Shown here: positions 47,747 to 54,754 of the stretch, piece by piece
How positions within the stretch are numbered: position 1 is the first letter of the stretch
Layout of the letters: every line of letters starts with the position of its first letter
NCBI GenBank assembly: GCA_964514175.1
Contig: CAZEPQ010000002.1
Span: 1-54,754 of the forward strand
DNA from: HGM13006 sp964514175
GTDB taxonomy: Bacteria > Bacillota > Clostridia > Oscillospirales > Oscillospiraceae
Direction of reading: 5' to 3'
Length of the DNA stretch: 54,754 nt
The notes under the pieces: model-generated
The model's input: the letters and a program-made list of their open reading frames with translations, nothing else
Database searches by the model: none
Told to the model about the DNA's origin: nothing
Position numbers and translations under genes: made by a program

Positions 47747-49077
47747 ACAAGGACTATATTACCCAACAAATGGAACATCTCCAGCAGCAGTTGGAGGAAC
47801 TCAACGATACCCTGACCCAGATCCGGGAGGATCGGAACGATCTGCTTCGTCAGCGATTTGATCTCAAGGAGCAGCGCCGCTATTTCCGCAAGCAGCTCCG
47901 GGAGGCCCAGGAGGCAGGCAATGAGAGCCGCATCGACAGTCTGAACATCCGTCTGGATGAACTTCAGGATCAGCTTGACGCTCTGGAGGACAAGTTGGAG
48001 ACCCAGGACGATCACATCGAAGACATCGAGGATGACATGACGGACATTCAGGACACCATGGAAGACCTTCAGGACGAGCTGGACCAGGCCACCGAAAGCG
48101 ACGAAGACCACACCATCCACGGGGAATTTCACTTCAACACCGACGGTCTGGAAAATGCCATGGACAGCCTGAACAGAGGACTTCAGAAGCTGCTGGGTAA
48201 GGTCGCCGACACGCTGGACAATGTAGATTTTGACAATCTGGGCCAGAATGTGCAGAATGCCGCCACCAAGGCCGCAAAAACCGTCACCAATGCGGCCCAG
48301 GATGCCGCCAAGGAAGTAGAAAATGCCTACAAGGATCTGAAGGATAACCACGAAAAGCCCGGCGGCATCGGAGATTATCGAATCTCCGGCACCGGTGTTC
48401 TGGACGGAGGCTGCTACAACCGCATTACCAGCTCCGGTGCCTGCAAGGTGTCCAGTGATCTGGTCTGCCGGGAACTGAAATCCAGCGGCAGCTTCCGCGC
48501 CTGCGGCAATGTGGATGTCTCCGGCGAGACCCGCACCAGCGGCGCGTTCCACTGCGATGGAAGCCTGACCACCGGTTCCCTCTCCGGTAGCGGCAGCACC
48601 AAGATCCAGGGCGATCTCAAGGGCGGCAGCATCAATGTTCCCGGCGCTCTATCCGTAGGCGGCACCATATCCGCCACGGAAGTTCGGGTCAGCGGCAGCT
48701 TAAAGGTAGGCTGTGACTGCGAGGCCGATTCCTTCACCGCCAGCGGCAGCCTGAACGTGGGCGGCATTGTCAATGCAGACACCGTCAGCATCACCCTTTC
48801 CCGCTCCGAGAGCAAGGTAGGCTCCATCGGCGGCTCCCAGGTCACCGTGTCCCAGTCCACCACTGCCGGACTGTTTGCCAGCATTCTCCCCACCTTTGGT
48901 TCTCTTGAATGTGAAAGCATCGAGGGCGACACCGTAGACATCACCGGTGTCCACGCCCACACCGTCCGGGGCACCAATGTGGTGATCCGCAGCGGCTGTC
49001 ACATCGACCGTGTGGAATATTCCGACACCTGTTCCATCGACGGCAGCGCCGTGGTGGGAAGCTGCGTGAAGGTATGA
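47743..49077 (+). CDS. Coiled-coil/bactofilin-like polymer-forming fusion protein
   Basis: 444 residues. Residues 1-117 are a strongly charged coiled coil (LQQQLEELNDTLTQIREDRN, LDALEDKLETQDDHIEDIED). A Ala/Lys-rich amphipathic helix follows at about 160-203. The rest (about 207-444) is a regular run of short beta-strand repeats with Gly, Ser and Cys (ISGTGVLDGG, SGACKVSSD, SGSFRACGNVDVSG, SGSLKVGCD), which is the right-handed beta-helix pattern of bactofilins (YhbE/YhbF-like, polymer-forming cytoskeletal). It probably forms filaments or a scaffold near the membrane. Bactofilins are normally short and lack such a coiled coil. Confidence 0.82.
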   Translation: MNKDYITQQMEHLQQQLEELNDTLTQIREDRNDLLRQRFDLKEQRRYFRKQLREAQEAGNESRIDSLNIRLDELQDQLDALEDKLETQDDHIEDIEDDMTDIQDTMEDLQDELDQATESDEDHTIHGEFHFNTDGLENAMDSLNRGLQKLLGKVADTLDNVDFDNLGQNVQNAATKAAKTVTNAAQDAAKEVENAYKDLKDNHEKPGGIGDYRISGTGVLDGGCYNRITSSGACKVSSDLVCRELKSSGSFRACGNVDVSGETRTSGAFHCDGSLTTGSLSGSGSTKIQGDLKGGSINVPGALSVGGTISATEVRVSGSLKVGCDCEADSFTASGSLNVGGIVNADTVSITLSRSESKVGSIGGSQVTVSQSTTAGLFASILPTFGSLECESIEGDTVDITGVHAHTVRGTNVVIRSGCHIDRVEYSDTCSIDGSAVVGSCVKV

Positions 49078-49085
49078 CATAAATC

Positions 49086-49123
49086 TCCCTCCCCGGGCAT
49101 AGGATACCGGGGAGGGAATTTTT
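49086..49123 (+). terminator. Terminator hairpin covering the ribosome site of the next gene
   Basis: A perfect 11-bp stem (49086-49096 with 49107-49117) is followed by ATTTTT and then directly by the ATG of the peptidase gene at 49124. The 3' arm GGGGAGGGA is also the only ribosome site for that gene. Confidence 0.8.
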
Positions 49124-50434
49124 ATGCTGAATTCGACCATTGACCTGGCCCTGCAGCGGGCAGGTTTTTCTACACTGGAAGCATTTATCCGCGCAAAGGA
49201 CATCCCGGCATCCTCCGCAGAGATGGCCCTGATGCCTTATCTTGTGGGCTACGAGCTGCGCCGCATCCGCCCGGGAGATAGCTTCTACAAAATCGCCGGG
49301 GAATTTTCCACCACAGTCCGTGCAATCGAAACCGCAAACCCCAGAAAAGACCCAACCAATCTGCAAATCGGGGACATCCTCATTGTTCCCCTAGGTTTTC
49401 CTGTGATCCCGGAGGACAGGGCGCTGACTTCGGAACTGCTGGGCTATCTGATCCGGGGACTGGAGGCAAGATATCCCCTGCTTATGAGCCTCAGCATCGG
49501 AAAAACGGAGTACGGGCGGAACATTCCACTTCTCAGGGTGGGAGATGGCCCCAGAGTGGTCTGCTACAACGCTGCCCACCACGCCAACGAGTACATCACC
49601 ACGCCCCTTACCATGCTGATTCTGGAAAAATACCTGGAAGCGGCCTCCTTCGGTGAAATGCTCATGGGGCTGAACGCAAAGGCGCTGACAGAAAACACCA
49701 CCCTGCTTTTAGCGCCCATGGTGAACCCCGACGGCGTGGATCTGGTGCTGGATGCCGTCACCCCTACGGAAAAAGCCGCGGCCCAGGACATCGGGGAGGC
49801 ATATCCGGAGATTCCCTTCCCGGAGGGCTGGAAGGCCAATCTCCGAGGGGTGGATCTGAATCTCAACTACCCTGCCCGCTGGGACGAGGCCCGGGAGATC
49901 AAGTATGAGCTGGGCTTTGAGACCCCGGCCCCCCGGGACTTTGTGGGCCCCGCGCCCCTCAGTGAAAGGGAAAGCCAGGCCATGTTTGACCTGACAGAAG
50001 AAATCTCCCCCACTCTCACCATCGCATGGCACACCCAAGGGAAGGAGATCTATTGGAAATTCCTCGATCTGGCCCCAGAAGGAGCGGAGCAATTGGGCCG
50101 TCAGATGGCTGCCGCCTCCGGGTATCGGCTCAGTGAAATCCCGTATTCCTCTTCCTTCGCCGGGTACAAGGACTGGTTCATCCAGGATTTTGACCGTCCC
50201 GGCTACACCATTGAGGCCGGTGCGGGGGAAAATCCCCTGCCCATTGCCCAACTGCCGGAAATGTACCGGGATAATCTGCCCATTTTCCTACTGGGGCTTA
50301 CCGGCGGACTGCCGGAAAGCAGAGAAGAATCCGTGGAGGAAGCCATGGCTGTGGTGCAAAAGCCCCAAACGCCCCAGGTGCGCCGTGTACCTACGGCAAA
50401 GCCATCCGGGGGCATGCTACCCACATGGGGATAG
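49124..50434 (+). CDS. LysM-M14 zinc carboxypeptidase, gamma-D-glutamyl-L-diamino acid endopeptidase I type
   Basis: 436 residues, no signal peptide. A LysM domain lies at about 42-92 (YELRRIRPGDSFYKIAGEFS, NLQIGDILIVP). The M14 peptidase domain has the zinc pair His and Glu in HHANEYITT, the substrate Arg in DLNLNYPARWDE, the third His in IAWHTQGKE and the catalytic Glu in TIEAGAGENP. This is the ENP1 type that cuts gamma-D-Glu-meso-DAP bonds of wall peptides; in spore formers it acts in the developing cell or cytosol. The C-terminal about 45 residues are a Pro-rich tail. Confidence 0.87.
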   Translation: MLNSTIDLALQRAGFSTLEAFIRAKDIPASSAEMALMPYLVGYELRRIRPGDSFYKIAGEFSTTVRAIETANPRKDPTNLQIGDILIVPLGFPVIPEDRALTSELLGYLIRGLEARYPLLMSLSIGKTEYGRNIPLLRVGDGPRVVCYNAAHHANEYITTPLTMLILEKYLEAASFGEMLMGLNAKALTENTTLLLAPMVNPDGVDLVLDAVTPTEKAAAQDIGEAYPEIPFPEGWKANLRGVDLNLNYPARWDEAREIKYELGFETPAPRDFVGPAPLSERESQAMFDLTEEISPTLTIAWHTQGKEIYWKFLDLAPEGAEQLGRQMAAASGYRLSEIPYSSSFAGYKDWFIQDFDRPGYTIEAGAGENPLPIAQLPEMYRDNLPIFLLGLTGGLPESREESVEEAMAVVQKPQTPQVRRVPTAKPSGGMLPTWG

Positions 50435-50490
50435 TAGAAATATTCACCACTTATAATCAGACAATTTTCCAGCGGAAATCAAAGCACCCA

Positions 50491-50674
50491 CCTCTTGCCT
50501 CTCCCTTGGGAGAGGTGGCCGAGCGCAGCGAGGTCGGAGAGGGTCTGGTATGCAGTACGTATTCGCCGAAGGTTTTCTGTTATCGTATCGCTTGCCGCGA
50601 CCCTCTCAGTCTCGGCTTGCGCCGAGCCAGCTCCCCCAGTGGGGGGAGCCGAGGGCGCTTCCGCGCCGGTGCAT
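50491..50674 (+). repeat. Structured repeat family, copy B (about 184 bp)
   Basis: The left arm is CTCCCTTGGGAGAGGTGGCC, GCGCAGCGAGGTCGGAGAGGG; the centre is GCAGTACGTATTCGCCGAAG; the right arm is CCCTCTCAGTCTCGGCTTGCGCCGAGCCAGCTCCCC, ending GCGCTTCCGCGCCGGTGCAT. The two arms are inverted repeats of each other and each contains smaller hairpins. The right end coincides with the stop codon of the XRE gene. Confidence 0.85.
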
Positions 50675-51306
50675 CACCAAATGCCTTTTCCATCACCAAG
50701 AAGGATACATTTGATATTTTCGTCTATTTCCATATCATTGAGCCCCTGCTGAATCATTGGCTGGATCACCTCCCGGCTTTCCCGTGTGTGGGGAAGCTGG
50801 GAGGCAAGTTTATTCGCCTTTTCCGTGTACCCACATTTTAAGTACAGAAAGCACAAGGTTGCACGCATTGTGGATTTTTGCTTCTCATTCACAGAAAGCG
50901 GAAGTCCCCTTTCCATCAGTTCGATTGCTTCCATGTACGCCCCTTTTAACGCCAGCGTACTTGCAAGCCCCAGGATCATCCCCGGCTTATTGGGATAGAT
51001 GAGCAGTGCATCCCGATAAACCTTTTCCGCCGCATCATAATCTCCGTTTCGCTGATAGGCGATGGCCGTTCTGTGGATATTCAGCCGGGTCTCTTCGGCC
51101 CGTATGGTGTCCATGCCCATCAGCAAATCAATGCTTGTTTCAAAGATGTTGGCCAGCGCAGGAAGAAATGTGATGTCGGGATAGCTTTCACTCCGCTCCC
51201 ACTTTGACACACTTTGAGGCGTAATGTTCAGATATTCGGCCACATCTTCCTGTGTCAGATTTTTTTGCATACGGTATTTTTTCAGGTTTTCAGATAAGTA
51301 TTTCAT
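50674..51306 (-). CDS. XRE-family regulator with TPR-like helices
   Basis: 210 residues. The XRE helix-turn-helix is at about 6-60 (LKKYRMQKNLTQEDVAEYLN, TPQSVSKWERSESYPD). TPR-like repeats follow (YDAAEKVYRDALLIYPN, AYMEAIELMERGLPL, GYTEKANKLASQLPHT). The stop codon TGA lies at the boundary with repeat copy B, so the last residues GDGKGIW could be a repeat-derived ending. The gene sits between copies B and C in the same orientation. The ribosome site is weak (GGAAAGGATCGG). Confidence 0.83.
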   Translation of the reverse strand: MKYLSENLKKYRMQKNLTQEDVAEYLNITPQSVSKWERSESYPDITFLPALANIFETSIDLLMGMDTIRAEETRLNIHRTAIAYQRNGDYDAAEKVYRDALLIYPNKPGMILGLASTLALKGAYMEAIELMERGLPLSVNEKQKSTMRATLCFLYLKCGYTEKANKLASQLPHTRESREVIQPMIQQGLNDMEIDENIKCILLGDGKGIW

Positions 51307-51337
51307 CGTACCGATCCTTTCCGTGTTTTATGATTCA

Positions 51338-51365
51338 TTTATATCATAACCAGGGAAAAAAACAA
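51338..51365 (-). promoter_or_regulatory. Promoter of the XRE gene
   Basis: On the minus strand TTGTTT (51360-51365) and TATAAA (51338-51343) are 16 bases apart. Confidence 0.6.
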
Positions 51366-51404
51366 TGGCGCAGTGGTTGTGTTTGGAACAACCGCCGCAG
51401 GCGG

Positions 51405-51579
51405 TAAAACCTCCTTGGAGAAGGAGTTGGCACCGCGCAGCGGTGACGGAGGATGGACTAAAGCAGTACATATTCGCCGAAATCGTTCTGTTATCGTACT
51501 GCTTCCTGCATCCATCCTCAGTCAGCTTCGCTGACAGCTCCTTCTCCAAGGAGCTCATGGCGCTTCCGCGCCGGTGCAT
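51405..51579 (+). repeat. Structured repeat family, copy C (about 175 bp)
   Basis: The left arm is CCTCCTTGGAGAAGGAGTTGG, CGCGCAGCGGTGACGGAGGA; the centre is AGCAGTACATATTCGCCGAA followed by TTCTGTTATCGTAC; the right arm is CATCCTCAGTCAGCTTCGCTGACAGCTCCTTCTCCAAGG, ending GCGCTTCCGCGCCGGTGCAT. It has the same orientation as copy B and an identical right end. Confidence 0.85.
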
Positions 51580-51582
51580 AAA

Positions 51583-51612
51583 AAAACTGCCGGGAAGGTT
51601 CTCCTTCCCGGC
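51583..51612 (-). terminator. Terminator of the ygiQ operon
   Basis: A perfect 10-bp stem (51589-51598 with 51603-51612) with a 4-base loop is followed on the minus strand by AGTTTTTT. Confidence 0.92.
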
Positions 51613-51632
51613 AAAAATATTTTGTCAAATGC

Positions 51633-51884
51633 TCAATCTCGCTCCGCCAGCTCTTTCAGCCACTGCGTCATTTTTTCAATGCCCTCGTCGGACATGGGGA
51701 AGGTCTCTTCGCCGTCCATTTCGCTCATCTCATAGCAGAGAGGCCCAAACCAGTATTCCCCCCGGATGGTCAATTCCTCCACATTGGGGGAGAGCTTGAA
51801 CCGAAGGCCCTTGTAGCTGCCCAAAAAGATATTGTCATTGTGAAAAGACATGTAATTGGGTACATAAATATCCGGTGTTTCCAC
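51633..51884 (-). CDS. Small conserved-looking hypothetical protein
   Basis: 83 residues starting at GTG 51884, 6 bases after AAGGAGG. It opens METPDIYVPNYMSFHND, has a mixed beta pattern (FRLGSYKGLRFKL-like, GEYWFGPLCYEM) and ends with an acidic helix (MSDEGIEKMTQWLKELAERD). I do not recognise the family. It follows the pentapeptide protein by 12 bases and is the last gene of the operon. Confidence 0.7.
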   Translation of the reverse strand: METPDIYVPNYMSFHNDNIFLGSYKGLRFKLSPNVEELTIRGEYWFGPLCYEMSEMDGEETFPMSDEGIEKMTQWLKELAERD

Positions 51885-51896
51885 AAAAAAGCCTCC

Positions 51897-52502
51897 TTAT
51901 AGCACAATGTCCAGTCCCAGGAGCCGTGCAAGCTCTATGGCCTGGGTGGTGGTAACGGTGACGTTTTTTAGTTCATTCAGGGACCATGTGGCTCCCTCAA
52001 TGTTGGAATCTGAGAAATCAAAGCCACCGATCTGAGCCCCGGAGAAATCACAGCGGGTGAAATTACAGCCGGACACCGTGGTTTTGGGGCACTTGCAGCG
52101 GGCAAGAGACCCGCCGGAAATGTTGCAGTCGGAAATTCTGCTGAATTTCAGCGTGCTGGCAGTAATGTTCATATACTTCGCCGCACAGCCGGAAAACTCC
52201 GCACCGTTTAGAATGCAGCCGGAAAATACGGTGCCCATCATGCGGCAGTCCTTGAACAGGATCTTTTTCATACCGCAGTCAAGGAAGCTGCTGCCGGACA
52301 GATCGCAGCCCTGAAAGGTCACATTTTCAAAGCCGGTACCGGAAAAACGGCAGTCGTTAAAGCTGCAATGGGAAAAGGCACAGTTTTTCAGGTCAATGGT
52401 GCCCACGCTGACCTCCGCCACATCCTGACCGGACATGTCAAGCCCCCGCAGGTCATATTCCTCTTCCGAAGCAGAAATCAAAAGGTCATTGAGCTTTTGC
52501 AT
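51897..52502 (-). CDS. Pentapeptide-repeat protein
   Basis: 201 residues from ATG 52500-52502. From about residue 25 onward it shows repeats of the A(D/N)LXX/CxFxxx type: LKNCAFSHCSFNDCRFSGTG, QGCDLSGSSFLDCGMKK, GCNFTRCDFSGAQIGGFDFS, which build a right-handed square beta-helix. Cysteine is often used in the first position. Such proteins mimic DNA or serve as scaffolds; no gyrase-protection claim can be made. Its start overlaps the end of the preceding gene by 17 bases, so translation is coupled. Confidence 0.87.
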   Translation of the reverse strand: MQKLNDLLISASEEEYDLRGLDMSGQDVAEVSVGTIDLKNCAFSHCSFNDCRFSGTGFENVTFQGCDLSGSSFLDCGMKKILFKDCRMMGTVFSGCILNGAEFSGCAAKYMNITASTLKFSRISDCNISGGSLARCKCPKTTVSGCNFTRCDFSGAQIGGFDFSDSNIEGATWSLNELKNVTVTTTQAIELARLLGLDIVL

Positions 52503-53868
52503 CCTCGTAGGCCTCCGAAACCATTTCGTTGAATGCCGCCACAAAGGCATCGTTCTGCGCCTGGGTCCGCTTGGCGGGGCCCTTCAGCCGACCGCCGCCC
52601 CGACGGATTCGGGTGGCCTCAGCTCTGGCGGCGAGAAGTCCCTCAATGTTCTCCTCGGTGTAGCGCATTCCATTCTGGTCAATGACCTTTGCGCCCCTGG
52701 TCAGGCACATAGCGGCAAGGCCGTAATCCTGGGTCACCACCAGATCACCCTTCTGCAGTCGGCTCACCAGAGCAAAGTCGGCACTGTCCGCCCCCTTGCT
52801 GACCACAATGGTCTCCGCGCCGTGGCGCTTTAGCTGGTGAGCTGTGTCGCAGATGAGAAAGCTCTCCACATGGCGGCGGTTGGATATCTTCAGCGCCTGA
52901 TTTACCACAGGGCAGCCATCCGCATCAATATAGAACTTAAAGGGTGCATTCTTGGGCTTTCGGGGCTTGTTGGCCTTCTCCACGGCCTTCTTATACTGGG
53001 CCGCATGGGTCTCGTCCATGGGGAAGGTCACCTTGCTGGCCCGCATGGAATCGTCCCGGTTTCGCTTGAAGCTGATCCGAATCAGGTATTCCCCATGCTG
53101 GGGACACTTGCAGACCCAGTTCATTCTTCCCGGCTCCGGGTAAATGGGCTCGGTGGCCTGGGTGATTTCTCCGCAGTAGGGGCATTTTGTCTCGATGATG
53201 CGCTTGTCCGCAATCATCTCCTCAAAGCTCTCAAACCGGGTATAGTTTGCGTAGCGGAGGCAGTCCAAAAAGGCCTGATCTCCGTCTCCCTCAAAGTATT
53301 TCAGGTAGTCGGGGTATTCCGCCATACCCTTTTCGATGTCGATATACTTGGCAACCTCGGCAGTGTAGGCGGCGTCGTTGAGGCCGTCATGGTAGCTCTC
53401 CTCCACAGTAAGCTCAAAGAAGTCCACCGCAAAGCTTAGCCCCCGCACCACATTGCCGGGATCAAACTGCTGGTTGAACATGATCTGGAGGTTGTAATAT
53501 TTATCCGTAAAGGAGGTGTCCAGGCCGTAAAAGCTTAAATTCTGTCGCAGAATGGGGATATCATTGAAGCCCCAGGTCAGAAGAATGGGGTCCTCCCCGC
53601 AGAATTCCCGGAACCGCTCCATGGCATCCTGGAAGGTCTCGCCATGCTTCACATCCTGCTTGGTAATGCCGGTGAGCTTGGAGATCCGGGGAGACAATAT
53701 TTTGTACTGCTGCAGGCAGCAGGTAGCCTTGAACTGTTCCCCGGTTTCCAGCTTCACCGCGCCGATCTGGATGATCTCAAAGGGCAGTGTGGTGCAGAGC
53801 TTTATTGCCAGGGGTGAGTCGGCGGACAGGGGCTGATTCCACTCCATGTCCAGTACGATCATTGACAA
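52486..53868 (-). CDS. Fusion of DEDDh exonuclease, zinc ribbon and YaiI/YqxD (UPF0178) domain
   Basis: 460 residues. Residues 1-185 form a DEDDh 3'-5' exonuclease: Asp 7 and Glu 9 in VLDMEWN, Asp 103 in GFNDIP, and His 160 with Asp 165 in YHDGLNDAA. Residues 225-262 hold four Cys (C229, C232, C253, C255), a likely zinc ribbon. Residues 310-450 are a YaiI/YqxD domain: YIDADGCPVVNQAL, GADSADFALVSRLQKGDLVV, TQDYGLAAMCL, IRRGGGRLKGPAKRT. YaiI is PIN-like and predicted to act on nucleic acids. I infer RNA processing or degradation. It follows ygiQ by 24 bases. Confidence 0.9.
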   Translation of the reverse strand: MSMIVLDMEWNQPLSADSPLAIKLCTTLPFEIIQIGAVKLETGEQFKATCCLQQYKILSPRISKLTGITKQDVKHGETFQDAMERFREFCGEDPILLTWGFNDIPILRQNLSFYGLDTSFTDKYYNLQIMFNQQFDPGNVVRGLSFAVDFFELTVEESYHDGLNDAAYTAEVAKYIDIEKGMAEYPDYLKYFEGDGDQAFLDCLRYANYTRFESFEEMIADKRIIETKCPYCGEITQATEPIYPEPGRMNWVCKCPQHGEYLIRISFKRNRDDSMRASKVTFPMDETHAAQYKKAVEKANKPRKPKNAPFKFYIDADGCPVVNQALKISNRRHVESFLICDTAHQLKRHGAETIVVSKGADSADFALVSRLQKGDLVVTQDYGLAAMCLTRGAKVIDQNGMRYTEENIEGLLAARAEATRIRRGGGRLKGPAKRTQAQNDAFVAAFNEMVSEAYEDAKAQ

Positions 53869-53892
53869 ATGGGTTCACTCATTTCTTATGGA

Positions 53893-54754
53893 TTAGCGCC
53901 TCTTTCCGGCGCTGTTGTTTCTTTTGTTCGGTGCTTTCCCCTTGTTCTTGGGGGTTTCATTCCCCTTCCGGGGGCGAATCAGGCACTCCGGCCCGTAGCC
54001 CACCAGGTCCATCCGCGCCGCCTTTTGCAGAGCTTCATAAACCAGGTCATAGTTTTTCGGGTTCCGATACTGGATCAGCGCCCGCTGCATGGCCTTTTCA
54101 TGGGGGTTGGTGGCCACATAAACCTTCTCCATGGTTCTGGGGTCCAGTCCCGTGTAGTACATCACCGTGGAGATGGTGGAGGGGGTTGGATAGAAATCGG
54201 AGACCTGCTCCGGGTTCAGATGGTGCCTATGAAGATATTCTGCCAGCTCCACAGCCTCTTTCATGGTAGAGCCGGGATGGGAGGACATAAGGTAGGGCAC
54301 CACAAACTGCTTCTTCCCAAGCTGTCGGTTCAGCTTCTCATATTTCTCCTGAAACTTCTCATAAACCGCGTTTTTCGGTTTTCCCATGAGCTTCAACACC
54401 GGGTCGGAGATATGCTCCGGTGCCACCTTCATCTGGCCCGACACATGATGCTCCACCAGCTCCCGGAAGAAGGTATCGTCTTTGTCCTCCAGCAGATAGT
54501 CAAACCGAATGCCGCTGCGGACGAAGACCTTTTTCACACCGGGGAGCTTCCGCAGCTTCCGAAGCAGCTCCACATAGTCGCTGTGGTCCGCAACAAGATT
54601 CTTGCAGGGGGTGGGGAACAAACACTGGCGGTTGGTGCAGACGCCCTTGGTCAGTTGTTTTTCACAGGCAGGTTGGCGAAAATTTGCTGTGGGGCCACCC
54701 ACATCGTGGATATAGCCCTTGAATTCCGGGTCCTTGATCAGCATTTCCGCTTCC
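53893..54754 (-). CDS. YgiQ family radical SAM protein, C-terminal part
   Basis: About 287 residues are in the window; the N-terminal part with the B12-like and radical SAM domains runs off the right edge. Blocks typical of YgiQ are DVGGPTANFRQPACEK, CLFPTPCKNLVADHSDYVELLRKLRKLPGVKKVFVRSGIRFDY, LVEHHVSGQMKVAPEH and VPYLMSSHPGST, and it ends with a basic tail rich in Lys, Asn and Arg. The role of YgiQ is not established. It is the first visible gene of the operon with the exonuclease-YaiI fusion. Confidence 0.9.
   Translation of the reverse strand, partial: EAEMLIKDPEFKGYIHDVGGPTANFRQPACEKQLTKGVCTNRQCLFPTPCKNLVADHSDYVELLRKLRKLPGVKKVFVRSGIRFDYLLEDKDDTFFRELVEHHVSGQMKVAPEHISDPVLKLMGKPKNAVYEKFQEKYEKLNRQLGKKQFVVPYLMSSHPGSTMKEAVELAEYLHRHHLNPEQVSDFYPTPSTISTVMYYTGLDPRTMEKVYVATNPHEKAMQRALIQYRNPKNYDLVYEALQKAARMDLVGYGPECLIRPRKGNETPKNKGKAPNKRNNSAGKRR

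Noticed and set aside
51328..51579. 83-codon minus-strand frame inside repeat copy C
   Set aside because: It covers the repeat and promoter of the XRE gene and is not kept in copies A and B.
50491..51579. CRISPR array
   Set aside because: The repeats are two long palindromic elements separated by a gene, not short regular repeats with spacers.

Overview
The window looks like a piece of chromosome from a Gram-positive Clostridia bacterium, most likely an Oscillospirales/Oscillospiraceae relative from a gut-type community. This is inferred, not proven. The grounds are moderately high GC with strong GGAGG ribosome sites, the rny-ymdB pair, a two-subunit iron-sulfur L-serine dehydratase, a type III glutamine synthetase, DUF6809, DUF4830 and DUF975 proteins, an SLH-anchored protein, and the style of the dispersed intergenic repeats. 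I saw no rRNA, tRNA, CRISPR array, transposase or prophage block. Both ends cut through genes: the N-terminal part of a sugar ABC ATPase at the left and the C-terminal part of a YgiQ-type radical SAM protein at the right.

Layout. 1-7.3 kb: sugar ABC ATPase, RsuA-type pseudouridine synthase, DUF4830 and SLOG proteins, an FMN riboswitch with ribU, then rmuC, ymdB and rny on the minus strand. 7.4-11.9 kb: a D-2-hydroxyacid dehydrogenase coupled to a GNAT acetyltransferase, mgtE with a long structured leader, and small unknown proteins. 12.1-17.2 kb: a tight seven-gene plus-strand run (Mrp-like ATPase, radical SAM activase-like protein, esterase, gamma carbonic anhydrase, zinc phospholipase-like protein, ferredoxin-nitroreductase, DUF1653). 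17.3-22 kb: surface proteins (lysozyme-SLH, beta-helix adhesin) around a NYN/PIN-like protein. 22-26.2 kb: HAD phosphatase, rlmD, an unknown protein, an APH(3')-like kinase and a membrane-bound XRE regulator. 26.2-31.6 kb: sdaAA/sdaAB, an HgdB/BcrAD-related protein, an AEC carrier and an AlsT symporter. 31.9-37 kb: a complete branched-chain amino acid ABC operon (livJHMGF). 37-46.9 kb: XRE-TPR regulators, thioredoxin reductase, type III glutamine synthetase, a lipoprotein, a LytTR-PAS regulator, an OFA-type MFS carrier and a DUF975 protein. 47-50.4 kb: a YhbD-like regulator, a coiled-coil/bactofilin fusion and an ENP1-type peptidoglycan peptidase. 50.5-54.7 kb: an XRE regulator bracketed by two copies of a structured repeat, then a minus-strand operon ygiQ - exonuclease/YaiI fusion - pentapeptide protein - small protein.

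A shared theme is amino acid and nitrogen economy: serine deamination, alanine/glycine and branched-chain uptake, glutamine synthesis. No genomic island is evident. The most unusual items are the DEDDh exonuclease-zinc ribbon-YaiI fusion; the coiled-coil bactofilin with its own regulator and tandem operator-like repeats; an Mrp-type ATPase lacking the usual C-terminal CxxC; an uncharacterised about 200-nt mgtE leader; and a three-copy, about 180-bp palindromic repeat family that abuts or brackets genes.
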